From: Trichoplax sp. H2 | Taxonomy: Eukaryota; Placozoa; Uniplacotomia; Trichoplacea | Direction of reading: 5' to 3' | NCBI GenBank assembly: GCA_003344405.1 | Contig: NOWV01000315.1 | Location: 1 to 50,234, forward strand | Length of the DNA stretch: 50,234 nt | In this document: positions 11,937-23,389 of the stretch, piece by piece | Position numbering within the stretch: the stretch's first letter is position 1 | Layout: every line of letters begins with the position of its first letter | The notes under the pieces: model-generated | Told to the model about the DNA's origin: nothing | The model's input: only the letters and a program-made list of their open reading frames with translations | Database searches by the model: none | Position numbers and translations under genes: made by a program

Positions 11937-12994
11937 CTACATCAGTAAACCATTTTTAATGCTGTAAAGTCTCTTCAGGTTTAAATGAAGCTTTAAGGTA
12001 ATCAAAGTCCCTGTATGGTATTCAACATAGATTTTTCGAAATGATTTGTTGTATAAGAAAAAAATTATTGGATTTTGTATAGAATTTAAAGTCAATGTCA
12101 GAAAAACTGCCGAAAACAAATAGAATATTAAGCGGTCATGTTTAAAGACTAATTCTGCGTAAGATTTCTTTATAAAACTTATACTAATCATCATAATTGT
12201 AGCAGGTAAAGCATTGAACATAAAGAATCCTGTTCCTATCATCATCATCTTTGTAGCTTTAATTTGACGACTACAATTTCGCTCATTAGGCCAAGTTAAA
12301 TTTATAACCAAATTTATTTACTTGATGACCTTACGGTACAGAAAAGTTACTATCAGTAACGGAATAGCGTAGGCGACATGGCTAGAAATCATCATATAAA
12401 ACGCCATAAAATAGTCGCTGTTGTCATCGTATGGACGTAAATCACTCATATTTGGAAATTTTGGATTAATTCCGGTCATTAATGCTAGAGGTACAAATAC
12501 AGATATACTATTCATCCATATTTTAACGATCGTTATTATTAGTTGCTTTTTTCGTCAAATCGTGATATTTGGATACTTCCTTTCACTATGATGAAGTAGC
12601 GATCGATGCTGATTGCCATAAGCGATTGTGAGGATGTAAAACAGGAGAAACCATTTATAAAATAATTGATTTTACAAACTTTTCCTAAGCTGTAAGGACT
12701 GGTTTATTCTGCATTTGTAAGTGCTAGATTAACGATAAGAAAAATCGCTGCTTAGAATAACATTTTAATATCTGAGACGGCTATGCTAACTGAAAACATG
12801 CAGAAGGAGTGTGAATTCTCTTATTTTTAATTTATTTTGTTACTAATACGATATTGCAGAAGATGCCAAATAAATAAATAAATAGGTATTAAAATCATAA
12901 AGGGTGATATCATGGAATGTCGGAAAGCTATGACATCGAACGTGAAATTTTGCTGCGTAAAGTTTAATGGGCTTTGATCTTTACTAAAGACCAT
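11937..12994 (-). pseudogene. Class A GPCR pseudogene, same tandem family
   Basis: The whole receptor can be followed on the minus strand from an ATG at 12994 to a stop at 11937, but not in one frame. Recognisable in order: TM1 with GIFCN, then HTPS before TM2, VSD at the end of TM2, VCKINYF and FTSSQSLMAISIDRY in TM3, TM4 tryptophan, INPKFPNMSDL in ECL2, TM5, ATKMMM, TM6 FMFNALP and NPIIFF in TM7. Damage: a frame change around TM1-TM2, stops in and after TM2, a frame change in the second intracellular loop before TM4, and an in-frame TAA at 12318-12320 at the end of TM5. The ECL2 cysteine has become serine and the TM5 YPIP motif reads YAIP. The last 124 codons remain open. The many breaks make sequencing error unlikely; this is a fairly recent dead paralogue. 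Confidence 0.9.
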
Positions 12995-13252
12995 ATTTGA
13001 CGATTTCTCTTTAACTCATGCTAATAACTTATTTAATGCACAGTTTATACTCTCCAGGTGTTCGATTCTATATCAAGTAGAAAACTAAGGATCTTTCGCT
13101 TGTGATGGTTACTGGCTACGAGTCACGCAGTTTACAATTATTTCAAAATAGCTTAGGCAATTCTTTTTAACAGTCAGAGTATTAAATAAAACCTTTAATT
13201 GTACTTTCCTGTAATAGATCTGTTCGATAATATCATAAGTTAAATATGAAAT
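12995..13252. other. Intergenic spacer, nothing recognised
   Basis: Short AT-rich stretch between the receptor pseudogene and LTR copy A2, presumably the former promoter of the pseudogene. Confidence 0.4.
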
Positions 13253-13257
13253 AAGTG

Positions 13258-13808
13258 TGTAATGTAACTTAGTATTGTGATTGTAAACTGTTAGCCATGT
13301 TTAGTACAATGGACGGTAGATATTTATCCTAAGAGATATTTGGTAGCTATTACTATAGACTGTAGTGGTAGAGGCTCTATTCTAGAGTACAGATGATTAT
13401 ATACAGTAAGGTGTTGAGTTACTAATAAGGCTATAGGTAAAAATAGAACTGTAAATCATATATTACGATATGGTCAATTCATTGTACTTTGGCTGTGCGA
13501 ATAATGTCTATGTAAGTACTGTAGTCATATCCATATCGGATTAATGATGGTCCGCAGTAGAATAGTCTTACTAAGAATAATTTAACTATGTGTAAAATAA
13601 GGTAAAAGGTTGCTATGCAGATTGTAGCTGCGAATGCTACGGAAAGTATAAAAGCATACAACTTTAGATTATTCTGTTAGTTCGTTGTAGAAGTCTTTAG
13701 TAGTAGTATTTGGCTAAAGTAGAGCTGTGTGTAGTTAATCTTTGTATAAGATTCAATAAAGCCCTAATTTTTCTAAAATTTGGAATTTCGTGATTGGTAT
13801 ATATCACA
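13258..13808. repeat. Solo LTR family A, copy A2, TSD AAGTG
   Basis: A complete 551-bp copy with plus-strand ends TGTAATGTAAC and GGTATATATCACA, flanked by AAGTG at 13253-13257 and 13809-13813. Plus strand: TATAAAAG at 13647-13654 and AATAAAG at 13755, in LTR order. Minus strand: the element opens with the terminal hairpin GTGAT / ATCAC and carries an open frame of about 60 codons (13661-13479, no ATG) that is also kept in copies A6 and A7. These signals point opposite ways, so orientation is left undecided. Confidence 0.85.
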
Positions 13809-13813
13809 AAGTG

Positions 13814-14368
13814 ATAACATAAAATAACCAATTATCATTATTTAAGAGTTTTGAAGCTCGGTTTTTATTACATGAAGTTGAAATTTAAGTCAGAAAATTT
13901 CTTCCGCTTTTCACCATTTAGATGCGAAATTTATGTAATTTATTTCTTAAATTTATTGCAGTGCTAGAATTAAAATTAAATATTTGAAGTAAAGATGTAG
14001 GAAGGCAAGCAAGTAATTTTATAACTATTCATTGGATATCGAATTTAAATATTTAATATTAAATTGTAGTCTTTAGATTTATCAATTGCGTGATTCTACA
14101 GAACTAAAAAATAATAGAAATCCAAGCCTAAATCATCGATTGCTTATAAAAGCATTCAGTTCTGCCAGCATGATAATATTTTCTACAGAAAAAAAATTTA
14201 TTTTCTCGCAATTAAAGTGTTAATAAACTCTTAAATTCTAAACGTACATCGAAATTGAGTTATAATAATAGTAGCGCAGCAAATCTCATAAAAATTTGTC
14301 CACTCTGCCTTTAACTTAAGATTGAAGTTATACAAATAAATTATTAATCAATAAAACTTATTCAAAAT
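13814..14368. other. Unique spacer between LTR copies A2 and A3
   Basis: 555 bp of AT-rich DNA. It might be taken for the internal region of a mini-retroelement, but the two A copies have different target-site duplications, so it is host spacer. I see no coding or RNA signal. Confidence 0.6.
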
Positions 14369-14373
14369 GTAGC

Positions 14374-14823
14374 TGTAATGTAACTAATATTGTGATTGTA
14401 GACTGTTAGCCATGTTTAGTATAATGTACGGTAGCGTAACTTCTATATTTATTCTAAGAGATATTTGGTAGCTATTACTATAGACTATAGTAGTAGAGAC
14501 TCTATGCTAGAGTACAGGTGACTATATACAGTAAGGTGTTGAGTTATTAATAAGGCTATAGGTAAAAATAAAACTGTAAATCATATATTAGGATATGGTT
14601 AATTCATTGTGCTTTGGCAGGTGCGAATAATGTCTACGTAAATACCGTAGTCGTATCCATATTGGATTAATGGCAACTTTAGATTATTCAGTTTGTTCGT
14701 TGTAGAAGTCTGTAGTAGCAGTATTCGGCTAGAGTAGAGCTGCGTGTAGTTAATCTTTGCATAAGATTTAATAAAGCCCTAATTTTTCTAAAATTTGGAA
14801 TTTCGTGATTGGTATATATCACA
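14374..14823. repeat. Solo LTR family A, copy A3, TSD GTAGC, internal deletion
   Basis: Same orientation as A2, with ends TGTAATGTAAC and TATATATCACA, flanked by GTAGC at 14369-14373 and 14824-14828. It is 450 bp long because about 100 bp are missing: the sequence jumps from GGATTAATG straight to GCAACTTTAG near 14672, which removes the TATAAAAG region and the conserved open frame of other copies. Confidence 0.85.
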
Positions 14824-14907
14824 GTAGCCAAATACTTTATTACAATATTCCACTCATGAATGAATAATCTCTATAGCACATTTCTAGAAAAAAACTTTAT
14901 GTCGATT

Positions 14908-15025
14908 TCAGCTACGACCTTTCTTACGTCGTAAATACGTTGAACGATCAATACTGGATATTGCATTATCGTAAGAACCAACATTTTTAATTATTTTATA
15001 GGCGTGAAGTAATTGATTTTTCGCT
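14908..15025 (-). pseudogene. Small relic of a tandem-family GPCR (TM3 to loop 2)
   Basis: On the minus strand RKINYFTP is followed, after the right distance for TM3 but one base short, by AISSIDR and a basic loop LRRKKGRS that ends in a stop. Intact family members read KINYF, then about 14 residues, then AISIDRY followed by a basic loop. The spacing (56 bases against 57) is the main support. The rest cannot be followed, and LTR copy A3 lies just downstream. It is an old decayed copy if real. Confidence 0.55.
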
Positions 15026-18000
15026 CAAATCTTGTAAGCTAGATCTTTCATTATCTCAGATTGCAAAAATCACGAATATATATGCAAAAATGTATAGCAG
15101 ACATGAATAGCTTTTTCTTAAATTAAATACTTCAAATTCTGAGAACAGTTTATGATTCATGTATCAGTTATAGCCAAAATCGGAATCTGGGCAATTATGC
15201 AGAATAGCGGGCTGCTACAAAGAAATTTTTGAATAAAATATCCTAACTTAGTTTCCATTAAATAAATTATCATTACGGAAATTGACTACAAATTAACTGA
15301 TTTTATACAAAATTTGGGAGTAGTTTATCAAAACAGAGACTAGCGCTTGAGGATAGACGATCATTAGTATTTAGATTCCTTTTATTGGCAAATATCATTG
15401 AGGAAAAGCCTGACAATAGGCTAATTTTGCTAATTCCTATATTAGTTATATTTTTGATCTTTACAAATTGAGATTTGCTGACCGGCCAAAGGACGAATTA
15501 GGAATTTACACAGAACTATATTTACTGATCTCTAAAAATAGCTTAGATAAGACCGGTACGCAAAAAGTATCCACATTTATACCGTTAAAAGCTGATAGTA
15601 TCTAAATCGTCGATATTAGAACGCATATAATTCCTGTAATTTACTTTGAATTTCGAGTCCTTGTAAGCAGTAATGAAGCGCCATAATTATTTATATTATC
15701 TAAATGAAATTAAAACTGCGGAGCAAGAATGCTTCGTATCTTTACCCAAACTTGATTGTTTGCGGCTTATTCAGTAATGATGATAGCCAGTAGAATTTAA
15801 TATTATTAATTTATATCTAGTTCATATAATATGAGGTACGTACTGATGATGGACAAGAGTTGAGATCATTTTTTAATAATGAATAGATGCATAAAAGTTT
15901 AACTCATCTTTTCAAATGACCTTTAAATATATATATGTTTATAACTGTATTGTGGTAAATACTAGATTTTTGTGAGCTGAACTAAATAATCTCAAATTCA
16001 TTTGCTTTGAATGAACGGGATAAAAATAAAGATTATGTACCTTTCTGCTGTCAAATTATCAAACACAAAGAAATCGCTGCTTCACAATTTTGATTCTGAA
16101 GGAAATCATTTTAATGGTTCAAAGTTTTAAATACAGTTCTTGCAGGAAGTATATCGATAGAACAGTTTATCAACAATGAAATCCCGCTATTATCAGATTT
16201 TTACACCGATGGAGATTTGAAATTCTAGCATTTATTCTATTAAGATTTTTTATGCGTTGAGAAACATATCCTAGATTTTCAGACGTGTACATGGGCTTTT
16301 TTACCAACGTTATATAACACTCGTACATCATTTTTAAACTTATTGATATAGTAAATATCAATAGTTAGCCGATCATAAACATGTATTTTAACTTTTAAAA
16401 AATATAAGTATTTACTATCAAATCTATAATAAAAATCATAGACGTTACTATATAAGGTATTGCAGTGATCATAGCAGCAAAGAATACTGTATGTTAATAG
16501 TAATGTCATAGATCTCATAAATTTCGGATCATGAAGAATCAAAACATCAAATCACTCACGTAACTTTCAATTTGGCTATGGTAATGAAGTTTTTATAAGG
16601 ATGGTAATAAACGGCTTCAACTAAATTATTATTTGCTGATTATTGTAATTGTATGCATATTCAGAAAGCTGGATTATGTTCTGCTTCTAAAACCGACTCC
16701 ATAATTAAGTTTTAGATGCTACTTTCAGTGAATTTACAAGTAAGGTAACTTGAAATTAGGTTTTTCGTAAATTTGTACAGATCATAAAGTAAATTAATTA
16801 AACATCGACAGTCTTTTGATCAATAATGTCTATTATACCACTTGATATGATAATCTGACGTAATCGGTTATCATCTGATGCAAAATCTAGTAACTAAATA
16901 ATTTTTTGACAAGTGATGTATTCAAATTTGACATAAACGCGAATTGAAATAGTTTCCATACGTTATCTTTATTAAGAATTGGTCGCTCACTTATGGTAAC
17001 ACAAAAAGATATATCAAGATTCTCAACAATAAGGCTATCGGTCCCGTTTATTTTTCCTAACTACATTATCCTGCTTGCGGGTTTATTTCCTTTCGGGAAT
17101 AGCTATTATATTATTTACATTCGATGTTACGAACGAAATCTTACACCGATAAACAATTCTCCAGTAATATAATTAAATAGCTCGACTACAAATCGTGCCA
17201 CAGTAAATAGCTCAATAACATAATAGCAAAACAATGTCAGTACAGTATTATATTTATCAGTCTATAATGATAGTTGTACTCATCTTAAATAAAATTAGAA
17301 ATTATAGTGGATCACACTTGACTCTAAAATATATTGTTGTAGATTAAACACCTCTATCTCCATCAGAATAATTAATTAATATGCATTACCTAAATAAAAT
17401 GGGGCCATGACAACTGCATATAATTCTAAATAATGAGTTATGATCAGCAATGAAGTAAGTATTCACGGAAACGTAATTTTGCTTTGGTGACAGACTAGGC
17501 ATCATGTTTTCATAGATGCTCTAACGCAAAATTAGATTTCCATGAATATGGATAAAAATTGTAGTAGTTGCGCTATTAAATTATATTACTGGTAAATCTA
17601 ATTTCTTTCAAAAGCATTAAAATTACTACTTACTGGAATAATTTTATCTCAAACAGTAATGCAATTAGCAAAATTTCAAAGTAATTGATTGTGAAAGATA
17701 CACGTGCAATAACTTAAAAATAGTCTACTGCTTTTACAGTTTGACTAGGATAAACCAGGTAATTATACGTTAACTCTAATGAAGAAGGCAGTCTATATAA
17801 TCCTATGTTTGGCTATTAGATACGGCCTTAGGTAGAGAACCCAATCGCATACTAGAAGGAGTACAAGTGCATCATCTCAACCTATTAGCCACCTATGGTA
17901 CTACTTAAATTTATGGAGATCATTACAGCATATTGAAAAAATTGCTAAGGAAGTGATGGATCTTTAAAATGACGCTTTTACGTTTTTCCTTTTAAACAGT

Positions 18001-18976
18001 TTCTTAAATGCAGTGAAGGAACTAAAGTTAATATCATAACATACTCAAGACATCTATTGCTATCTGAAGTTCTGAAACTATGGTTAGTAAATTTAATTGA
18101 TGGCTTGAATTATTGGACAATGAAACTATTGCGAATGGTAATAAGATTTCTAGAATTTTCCTTTCGCTATTGATTCTCAATGGCAGAATCTATTCCATAT
18201 TTTTTCACTAATTAAATACAAATATTATTTAAGCAAATCTTTGCAATATTTTATACTTCAAATCTAAATTATTCTTTAACTCCCGGAATGGATAACAGCT
18301 TCCGTTGATGCGTAACGTGAATGGAATCGACAAAAATGTTGACATTTTTATTGCACTTACTTCTCTTCGAATTGCGATTGTTTGCGAACAAATTATATGT
18401 GATTATCCATCAGATATTATACACTGTCAGATATGTTAATAAATTACAACAAGAATAGCTTAGCAAATCATATTAGTCTTTTGTAAATTTATTGGCATTT
18501 TATTAATATGTTGCATGGTAATACAGTAGTTAAAATCTTCACAATTCATAATAGTCACGCATTAAGTGCTTTAGCTCTAGACGCAGTAATAGCGAATTTG
18601 CAAGCTTGTAGTTACACTTTTATTAACAAATATAGTAATATTATTACAATTACGGCTTAAACAGTTATAATTATACATTTGAAAAAGCTTTTAGAAAGTT
18701 TACTTGTAATCAGGCCTTTATTCACTCCTGAGAAAATTTGCCTAGTATCTTTCAATTATGTGTTTAATTTCGAATACGCATGGCTCATATCCAGTTGAAT
18801 TAGTCATCAGCTTACTTGGAACTGAAGATTTATTCAACGACAATAAATTTAGGTTACATACGAATCTAGCAACGAATTATTTTACTTTATCCGCTTTTCA
18901 TTTTCAATATGAGAATCTAATTAGACTTAAGATATATTAATTGTAAAATAAGAAGAGCACATTTTTGGGGGGTAAT
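15026..18976. other. Long intergenic region, possible LTR fragment at 17180-17290
   Basis: About 4 kb of AT-rich DNA with no gene I can defend. Two overlapping minus-strand frames at 16170-16542 have no domain-like pattern. At about 17180-17290 the sequence CGACTACAAATCGTG and the following CAGTACAGTATTA resemble parts of G1 (6081-6150) and of 41396-41414, which suggests a decayed LTR piece. A 60-codon plus-strand frame at 18758-18940 is unremarkable. Confidence 0.4.
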
Positions 18977-20056
18977 TCAGGTATTGGCATTATTAGATTT
19001 ATGGGTTACGACAATAACGGCAGTTTTATTTTGGCGCTCTAGATAAAAATTTGAAATCATAGCCTTTCTAAATGTTTTGTTATAAATAATAAAAATGAAA
19101 GGATTTTGAATTGCCGTTAAACTTGCCATAAAAAATGCAGTCGATACTAAAATAAATATAAATTCACCGTAGTCTAAAACAAGATAAACATAGGATTTGC
19201 CAGTAATAAGTGCAATAAACCAACCGAACATAATAGGCAATGAGTTAACCATAAATAGCAGTGTGGCTAAAATCATCATTTTGGTTGAGTGAACTTGTCG
19301 CCTTTTATTACGATCATATCTATTTCTGATATTTGAGATATTGTTTATAGAATTAGATATACGACGAATAACTTTGAAATAAAGGCAAAATACCGTCACT
19401 AATGGTATCGGAAAAGCTACTGACAGTGCAAAGAGATGGTAAACTGAAAAAGTATAATCGTTGTTTTTGCCGTAAGGGAGAAGATCACACATATGAGGTA
19501 ACTTGGGATTAATATCCGCCAGAATAAGCATAGGGATGGCTAATAGTAGACCAACAATCCAAATTATGGTAATAGCCATAATCAAAATTTTCTTACTTTG
19601 AAACGGAGATTTCCTATTGGTATATGTCATAATTAGAAAGCGATCGATACTTATAGCTGTAAATGATTGTGAAGAAGTAATATAAGACCACGTTATGGTA
19701 AAATAATTAACTTTACATACGACTTGGTAAATGGAATGATTAAAATGTTGTTGTAATGATAAAACAACATTACTTATTAAAAAGACTGATCCAAATGCTA
19801 ATACGATAATATCAGATACAGCCATATTAGCAGATAAAATGTACGAAGGAGTTTGAAGCTGCTTTATTTTGATAATTGTAGTTATTAACAGTATGTTTCC
19901 AATAATTCCAGCAACAGATAATGGAATAAATGCCATATATACTGCTATATATGACTTACGAAATTCAGTGGCATCTGTGGAATGATTTTCGTTTAAAAAA
20001 TTCACTGATTTATTGATGATTAATGAGAAAGTTACCTCATCGTAATTTGAAGCCAT
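18977..20056 (-). CDS. Class A GPCR, tandem-array member 3
   Basis: Intronless 359-aa seven-transmembrane receptor. Seen: N-glycosylation sites N15 and N24; N54 in TM1; D82 in LSANMAVSD; C114 and C190 for the TM3-ECL2 disulfide; TSSQS then IDRF with D138-R139-F140, a conservative DRY variant; SPF in loop 2; W166 and P175 in TM4; STKMM before TM6; FMVNSLP with P274 and serine at 272 in place of the toggle tryptophan; NPFIF 318-322 replacing NPxxY. The polar tail of about 37 residues contains several Ser/Thr. The first ATG leaves a 35-residue N-terminus, like the paralogue at 7897-8985, with which it shares FRKSYIAVYMA and most of TM2-TM3. The third intracellular loop is rich in Asn and Arg. 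Ligand unknown; acts at the plasma membrane by family. Confidence 0.95.
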   Translation of the reverse strand: MASNYDEVTFSLIINKSVNFLNENHSTDATEFRKSYIAVYMAFIPLSVAGIIGNILLITTIIKIKQLQTPSYILSANMAVSDIIVLAFGSVFLISNVVLSLQQHFNHSIYQVVCKVNYFTITWSYITSSQSFTAISIDRFLIMTYTNRKSPFQSKKILIMAITIIWIVGLLLAIPMLILADINPKLPHMCDLLPYGKNNDYTFSVYHLFALSVAFPIPLVTVFCLYFKVIRRISNSINNISNIRNRYDRNKRRQVHSTKMMILATLLFMVNSLPIMFGWFIALITGKSYVYLVLDYGEFIFILVSTAFFMASLTAIQNPFIFIIYNKTFRKAMISNFYLERQNKTAVIVVTHKSNNANT

Positions 20057-20957
20057 ATCAAGTTTCTTAATGCTAACGATTTTTCAGAAAGAAAGAAATT
20101 GCTCTGCACTGGTAATTTATTTTGACAATTATGATGCATATCAAAATTTACACTTCAAATAAGGGATTAGAATGTGCTTGAGATCATTGATTATAATGTA
20201 GTTAATCTTGAAGAATTTTTTATTAACGGAGTGCGGCTTCATGGGATTTAAAATTAAATAATCACACAATTGTTAGGTGACAATAATTGTTTTTATTTCA
20301 ATTTACTTGACCAATAAAAGTCTCGTATCTTATTTTTCTTATAAAATTAAATCGAATAGTAAGGTTGATGGCAAACAATGCATCCATTTTGATAGGATTA
20401 TGAATAAATTCCGCCGGTATAATATACGTTTACGTTATGTCATAGCTTGTAAGATATCGTGCTTAGATCGGACCTTTCGATTTCGTATTATCATTTCGAA
20501 GTCATAGTTATAATAGAACAATGGATGTTTTCTTTCAGTTTAGAGGAACTATGGAGTTCGATTTCTTTATTCATTACTCATCATAATGGTTTTTTAGAGG
20601 TAGAGATGTCTAATTTATTCATCGCGATAGATTTATAAATAAGAAACAATAGCTCTTTGTTTTGCTTATTAACAATGTTAAATGTAGTATTGAGACTTAT
20701 TTTATTCACTACGTATTAATTTGCTTCTTTTATCTTAAGTTATGGGCCAAAAATAGTGCTGCTTTTCTTTCAGAATATGCTTCCATAGTATGCAAGTGTC
20801 CGTTTGATTGAGTGTCAATGTTATGAAAATTTCTATAAAGTATCACCGAATACAAGAAGATAACGATTAAAAATTTAATGGCACAAAATAGTTGATGTAC
20901 TACTACTATCGTAGTGTAGTGAAGGACTAAAAGTAGAGTCCTTTATAGCGTTTAGTA
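20057..20957. other. Intergenic, nothing recognised
   Basis: AT-rich DNA upstream of the receptor at 18977-20056, so it should contain its promoter. A 76-codon plus-strand frame (20277-20507) has no recognisable features. A hairpin AAGGACT / AGTCCTT sits at 20922-20942 just before repeat E1. Confidence 0.4.
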
Positions 20958-21913
20958 TGTAACTAGTATTATTTTACGATTACTGTGATCTTTATAAAAT
21001 CCGAAATTTTTCGGATTGGGATTCCGGAACCGGTCGGATTTATGTCCGATATAATTTTCCTGTTTTAATTTTTGGATTTTTGTTCATGAATAATATCGTA
21101 AGAGTTCGTTTTTGAAATTTGAAGTTTTTGTTATCAATTTGAAACTTTGGAATTTTATGACGTAACATGAAAGTCACATTAGGAAAGTTTAGTGAGGAAA
21201 ACAGAAAACAAGATGGAAATTGGCAGAGGTTGTGTTAATTGTTAAGTAATTAAACTGTTGTATTATGACTAAATCTTGATGTTTAAAGTTTAATTTTTAT
21301 ACTTTTATAATGTATTAATCATAGAAATTATGTTAGAAGTGAAGTTTGATGTATGTTATACGGTAGTTAACTTGTTGGTATTATAGTGTTTTGTAAGGGA
21401 ATCATATGGTAAATTGTGTCTGAACTTTGAATGATTTTTATTTTCTTAAATGGTGCAAAGTAGTTTTCTGAAACGGATCTTAAGAGCGATTGGTTAGTAA
21501 ATGTTTAGTTTTATACAACTCTGACGGGTCTATGAAGCCTATAAATGATAGTGCAATTAGAAAATTTAAGAGAGAGACTAGAAGAAGACTCTTTTGAAGA
21601 ACTTGTGGAATTTAAAAGGCCTTCGGGGTCAAATTGTCGTCAGTTAAAACGTTCTTGTTTTTGAAAGGTTGTTTGGTCGTTGACAGTTTTTAAGCTTGTG
21701 ACTTATTTTATGAGTACTTAAAGTTAAGTATTTGTAAGATTGTTCGGTTCATAATTCTCTCCATTTTTGCTTTTTAATAATTTTTTGTTCTATTATTTCC
21801 CCAAATTTTATTTGGTGTCAAAATTTCGTTAAGTCGACCGGAGTGCAACGAAAGTTGAATCAAAGTCTTTTAAAGTTTTGTGGCTTGATATCTACACTTT
21901 TTATTTTATTACA
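20958..21913 (+). repeat. Dispersed LTR-like repeat family E, copy E1
   Basis: 956 bp that match 36408-37972 read on the minus strand over their whole length, apart from a D element inserted in that copy. Ends read TGTAAC and TTACA, so TG...CA, but I find no matching 5-bp flank. The first 90 bases hold palindromic runs (ATCCGAAA / TTTCGGAT near 21000, then CCGGAACCGG). The plus strand is markedly poor in C and rich in G and T, unlike its surroundings. No long open frame exists. It could be an LTR or a fragment of a larger element. Confidence 0.75.
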
Positions 21914-23389
21914 ATAGGCTTTTATAATTGTTATCAAAGACAGAACAATAATTGAAGATACATCTCATGAGTATAGCCGTAATATTAACCTGAAAGAACT
22001 AACTTAAGAAGGACAATAAATATTAATCTAGACTTTAATATTTTCCTAGTTCACCTCAAATAAGTAAATAAACTGGATGATATCTATTGCAGACAACCAG
22101 TAAAATTATCTTCGTTAATCATAATATCTAAAATTCCTTCTAAATTTTATCAAATTTTTTATTCAGTTTTTTACGGAACTGGAGTTATTTGACTTATCCC
22201 GGAATTTAAAATGAAACCACAAAACTTTCTTTCTTAAATTGTCCAGTAAGAGTTTCCGTTACTGTGGATCAGAAATGACTCGTTGTATAGGTGATATTCT
22301 ATGTAATATTCACATAAATTTCATTAACCGCGAAAATAAGATTTTATAAGCGTACTTTCTATTTTGGAATATTTCGTAGATAAAATATTTAAAGTAGAAT
22401 CTCGTTATAATTGTTCCTTTACGTAATTTTAGCAAAAAAGACTTTAAAAATGAAAGAATGAATTAGTTCAAGTATCCAATATTAGTAATTAAAAAATGTT
22501 GTACTTGAGAGAATCGAACAGAATCTTTTACAGTACTGACAGTAATTTCCCTCTTTGATATCGAAAATTAAACTTTATTTTTGTGACTAACCTAGAGTAA
22601 CTTAATGACTTAACTGTTTTCTGTTGCATTATTCAATTAAGTATCCACTTAATTAATTCGACAGAACAAAAAATAGAACTTGTGAGAAGACTTTTCACTT
22701 GTAATATAATAACCTAAATACATTCAGAGCAACATCATCAATATGAAAATTGAAGCTATCACATTGTCAGGGCAATGAAATATACTTGACTTATTACATT
22801 TATCATGATGCTATTTATAGGATTACTAATTGTTAAACTTGCAGTAAGTAAATAACTAGGAGGTACAAGCGTTAATGGAGACTGTGCTTTCACCGCTAGG
22901 GCTAGTTTCTTAACATGATATACCTATTGACTTCTTCTTTGGAATGACATGAATACTTTTGTTTTAATTTTGAGTTAGGCTTGGTATCACGATCTTTGGT
23001 AATCTTAAAAGTAATAGAGAGAAATTATAAGGTAATAGATTAATTTATGACATATATTATTGAGAGAATAAGAATATTGAATAAGTACAGTAATTCAATT
23101 ACTCAAAGCTTTCAAGTAAAAATAGAAATGATTTCGTTTACACACTAAGTAATAATTTAATCAATATTAAATTTTAAATAACAAATTTGATCTGATATTA
23201 AAGTTTAAAAAAGAAAACTGACATTTTCATAGTTGCTGATTCCGCGCAGGATTCATTTAATCATACGATGATAATACAACAACTACCCATCAGAGAGACT
23301 TAATCACTAGGTAAACAATTTCTTTACTATTTTAACGTTATGAAGTTTATCATATGAGAAGTATACTTGTTAATATGACATGAGGAAAA
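21914..23389. other. Intergenic, nothing recognised
   Basis: AT-rich DNA of about 1.5 kb between repeat E1 and the decayed receptor at 23390-24660. No open frame, repeat match or RNA gene seen. Confidence 0.45.

Noticed and set aside
13258-14823. A2 and A3 as the two LTRs of one mini-retroelement
   Set aside because: Each has its own different 5-bp duplication and the spacer has no primer-binding or coding signal.
16170-16542. Two overlapping minus-strand frames of 63 and 87 codons
   Set aside because: No receptor motifs, no similarity to anything else in the window, and no recognisable domain pattern.
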